The notes under the pieces are model-generated. The model saw only the letters and a program-made list of their open reading frames with translations, was not told where the DNA came from and made no database searches. The position numbers were made by a program, and so were the translations under genes. Shown in pieces: positions 4,576 through 5,289 of a stretch of DNA of 5,289 nt. The stretch covers positions 1 through 5,289 of the forward strand of contig JAADGT010000350.1 of the NCBI GenBank assembly GCA_013152215.1, read 5' to 3'. Position 1 is the stretch's first letter; each line of letters starts with the position of its first letter. The stretch comes from Deltaproteobacteria bacterium (lineage in GTDB: Bacteria; Desulfobacterota; Deferrisomatia; Deferrisomatales; Deferrisomataceae).

Positions 4576-5150
4576 GCGAGCTGCGAAGCCTGGTGCTCCG
4601 GAACCGCAGTTACCGCCGGTTCGACGAGACGCACCGGATCGAGCGGGACACCCTCGTGGAGCTGGTGGACCTGGCCCGGCACACCGCCTCGGCCGCGAAC
4701 CGTCAGCCCCTGCGCTACATCCTGTCGTGCGACCCCGAGACCAACGCCAGGATCTTTCCCTGCCTGGCCTGGGCCGGGTACCTCAAGGACTGGCCCGGTC
4801 CGGCTCCGGGCGAGCGGCCCACGGCCTACATCGTGATCACCGTGGACACCCGGATCGCCAAGGACTGGTGGTGCGACGACGGCATCGCCGCCCAGACCAT
4901 GCTGCTGGGAGCCGTGGAGCGGGGGCTCGGTGGGTGCATGATCGGCGCCATTCAGAAGGAGCGGCTGCGCGAGGCCCTGTCGATCCCCGAGCCCCTGTTC
5001 ATCCGGCTGGTGCTGGCGCTGGGCAAGCCGGCCGAGACCGTGGTGATTGAGGACCTGGAGCCCGGCGGCGACATTCGGTACTGGCGGGACGAGCGAGGCG
5101 TCCACCACGTGCCCAAGCGGCGGCTCGAGGAGTTGATCGTGGCCGGTTGA
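4572..5150 (+). CDS. Nitroreductase-family flavoprotein (FMN-dependent NAD(P)H oxidoreductase)
   Basis: A 192-aa protein, short but complete for the nitroreductase fold. Such enzymes bind FMN at a dimer interface and reduce nitroaromatics, quinones, flavins or enone-type substrates using NAD(P)H; the natural substrate is unknown. Visible: N-terminal FMN phosphate motif RNRSYRRF (10-17), SAANRQPLRY (40-49) contacting flavin, DDGIAAQTMLLGAVERGLGG (102-121) with the dimer helix, then CMIGAI (122-127), LALGKPAE (148-155), and a conserved subfamily tail YWRDERGVHHVPKRRLEELI (170-189) that wraps the partner. The segment FPCLAWAGYLKDWPGP (62-77) is typical of small nitroreductases in anaerobes. No Cys pairs for a Fe-S cluster. 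Translationally coupled to the thioesterase by ATGA with a strong ribosome site; the stop codon is embedded in the -35 of the next promoter. Confidence 0.92.
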   Translation: MSELRSLVLRNRSYRRFDETHRIERDTLVELVDLARHTASAANRQPLRYILSCDPETNARIFPCLAWAGYLKDWPGPAPGERPTAYIVITVDTRIAKDWWCDDGIAAQTMLLGAVERGLGGCMIGAIQKERLREALSIPEPLFIRLVLALGKPAETVVIEDLEPGGDIRYWRDERGVHHVPKRRLEELIVAG

Positions 5151-5176
5151 CCCCCCCACGGCCGGCTTGGTAGAAG
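5147..5176 (+). promoter_or_regulatory. Sigma-70-type promoter for the downstream exported-protein gene
   Basis: TTGACC (5147-5152, five of six) 18 nt before TAGAAG (5171-5176, four of six). The -35 contains the nitroreductase stop codon. Predicted start near 5183, within the left arm of the terminator hairpin that follows, so the transcript would begin without a complete hairpin and give a leader of about 50 nt. Confidence 0.5.
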
Positions 5177-5206
5177 GGCCCTCCGCGTTCGCAGGGGGCC
5201 TTTTTT
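5174..5206 (+). terminator. Intrinsic terminator of the thioesterase-nitroreductase operon
   Basis: GGCCCTC (5177-5183) pairs with GGGGGCC (5194-5200), one G-U pair, around a ten-base loop, followed by TTTTTT (5201-5206). AAG at 5174-5176 can extend the stem onto the T-run. It ends 26 bases before the next start codon and overlaps the next promoter's -10. Confidence 0.82.
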
Positions 5207-5220
5207 CGTTCTTCTTGCAG

Positions 5221-5226
5221 AGGAGG
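5221..5226 (+). promoter_or_regulatory. Ribosome binding site of the last gene
   Basis: AGGAGG six bases before ATG 5233, the first strong translation signal after the terminator. It supports calling the short truncated frame at the window edge as a gene. Confidence 0.85.
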
Positions 5227-5232
5227 GATCCG

Positions 5233-5289
5233 ATGGGGAAGCGGGTCGTTGCACTGGTGATCGCCGGGCTGATGGGAACGGCGGGGATG
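5233..5289 (+). CDS. Start of an exported protein gene (cut by window end)
   Basis: Only 19 codons are present: MGKRVVALVIAGLMGTAGM. A short basic head (Lys3, Arg4) followed by an uninterrupted hydrophobic run is a typical Sec signal peptide or first membrane segment; the cleavage site, if any, lies beyond the window. The ATG is supported by AGGAGG at the right distance and by a promoter at 5147-5176. The function cannot be judged. Confidence 0.7.
   Translation, partial: MGKRVVALVIAGLMGTAGM

Noticed and set aside
1..5289. tRNA, rRNA, CRISPR array, insertion sequence or attachment site
   Set aside because: No regularly spaced repeats, terminal inverted repeats, transposase motifs or cloverleaf structures were found; composition is even across the window.

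Overview
This is a very GC-rich, densely coding window (third codon positions almost all G or C). It contains a KaiC-family ATPase, a soluble NtrB-type histidine kinase, an outer-membrane barrel protein and sigma-28-like promoters. That combination suggests a motile, diderm bacterium of the Desulfobacterota/deltaproteobacterial type. The lineage is an inference from gene content and composition; there is no rRNA or marker gene here.

Layout. (1) Positions 3-2193, plus strand: the 3' part of a KaiC/RAD55-like ATPase gene, overlapped by 8 bp by a 507-aa histidine kinase (GAF-like, PAS-like, HisKA, HATPase). The junction sits on a run of nine G. (2) Positions 2171-3810, minus strand: a two-gene operon, first a 170-aa ComFB-domain protein, then a secreted Omp85-type beta-barrel without POTRA domains whose TTG start overlaps the comFB stop. 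Its 3' end overlaps the kinase 3' end convergently by 23 bp. (3) Positions 3811-4125: a 315-bp intergenic region that is far from empty. It holds two divergent sigma-28 (FliA)-like promoters with identical -10 elements and identical 15-nt spacing, one for comFB and one pointing rightward. The rightward one is followed by a predicted RNA of about 100 nt that ends in an intrinsic terminator. This RNA carries two copies of a 12-nt repeat that place a GGA, in a perfect ACANGGANGT context, in hairpin loops, as in CsrA/RsmA-binding RNAs. A second intrinsic terminator with an extended -10 beside it follows just before the next gene. (4) Positions 4126-5150, plus strand: a PaaI-like hotdog thioesterase and a small nitroreductase, coupled by an ATGA overlap. 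(5) Positions 5147-5289: a promoter overlapping the nitroreductase stop, interleaved with the operon terminator, then the start of a gene for an exported protein.

How it fits together: the kinase operon is a cytoplasmic signalling module whose partners must lie outside the window. The comFB-omp operon and the predicted small RNA appear to share flagellar-type (sigma-28) control. ComFB proteins are known cyclic dinucleotide receptors in cyanobacteria, and GGA-hairpin RNAs titrate CsrA. The central region may therefore link motility sigma-factor activity, cyclic-dinucleotide sensing and Csr-type post-transcriptional control. That link is a hypothesis; the promoter and hairpin sequences themselves are directly visible.
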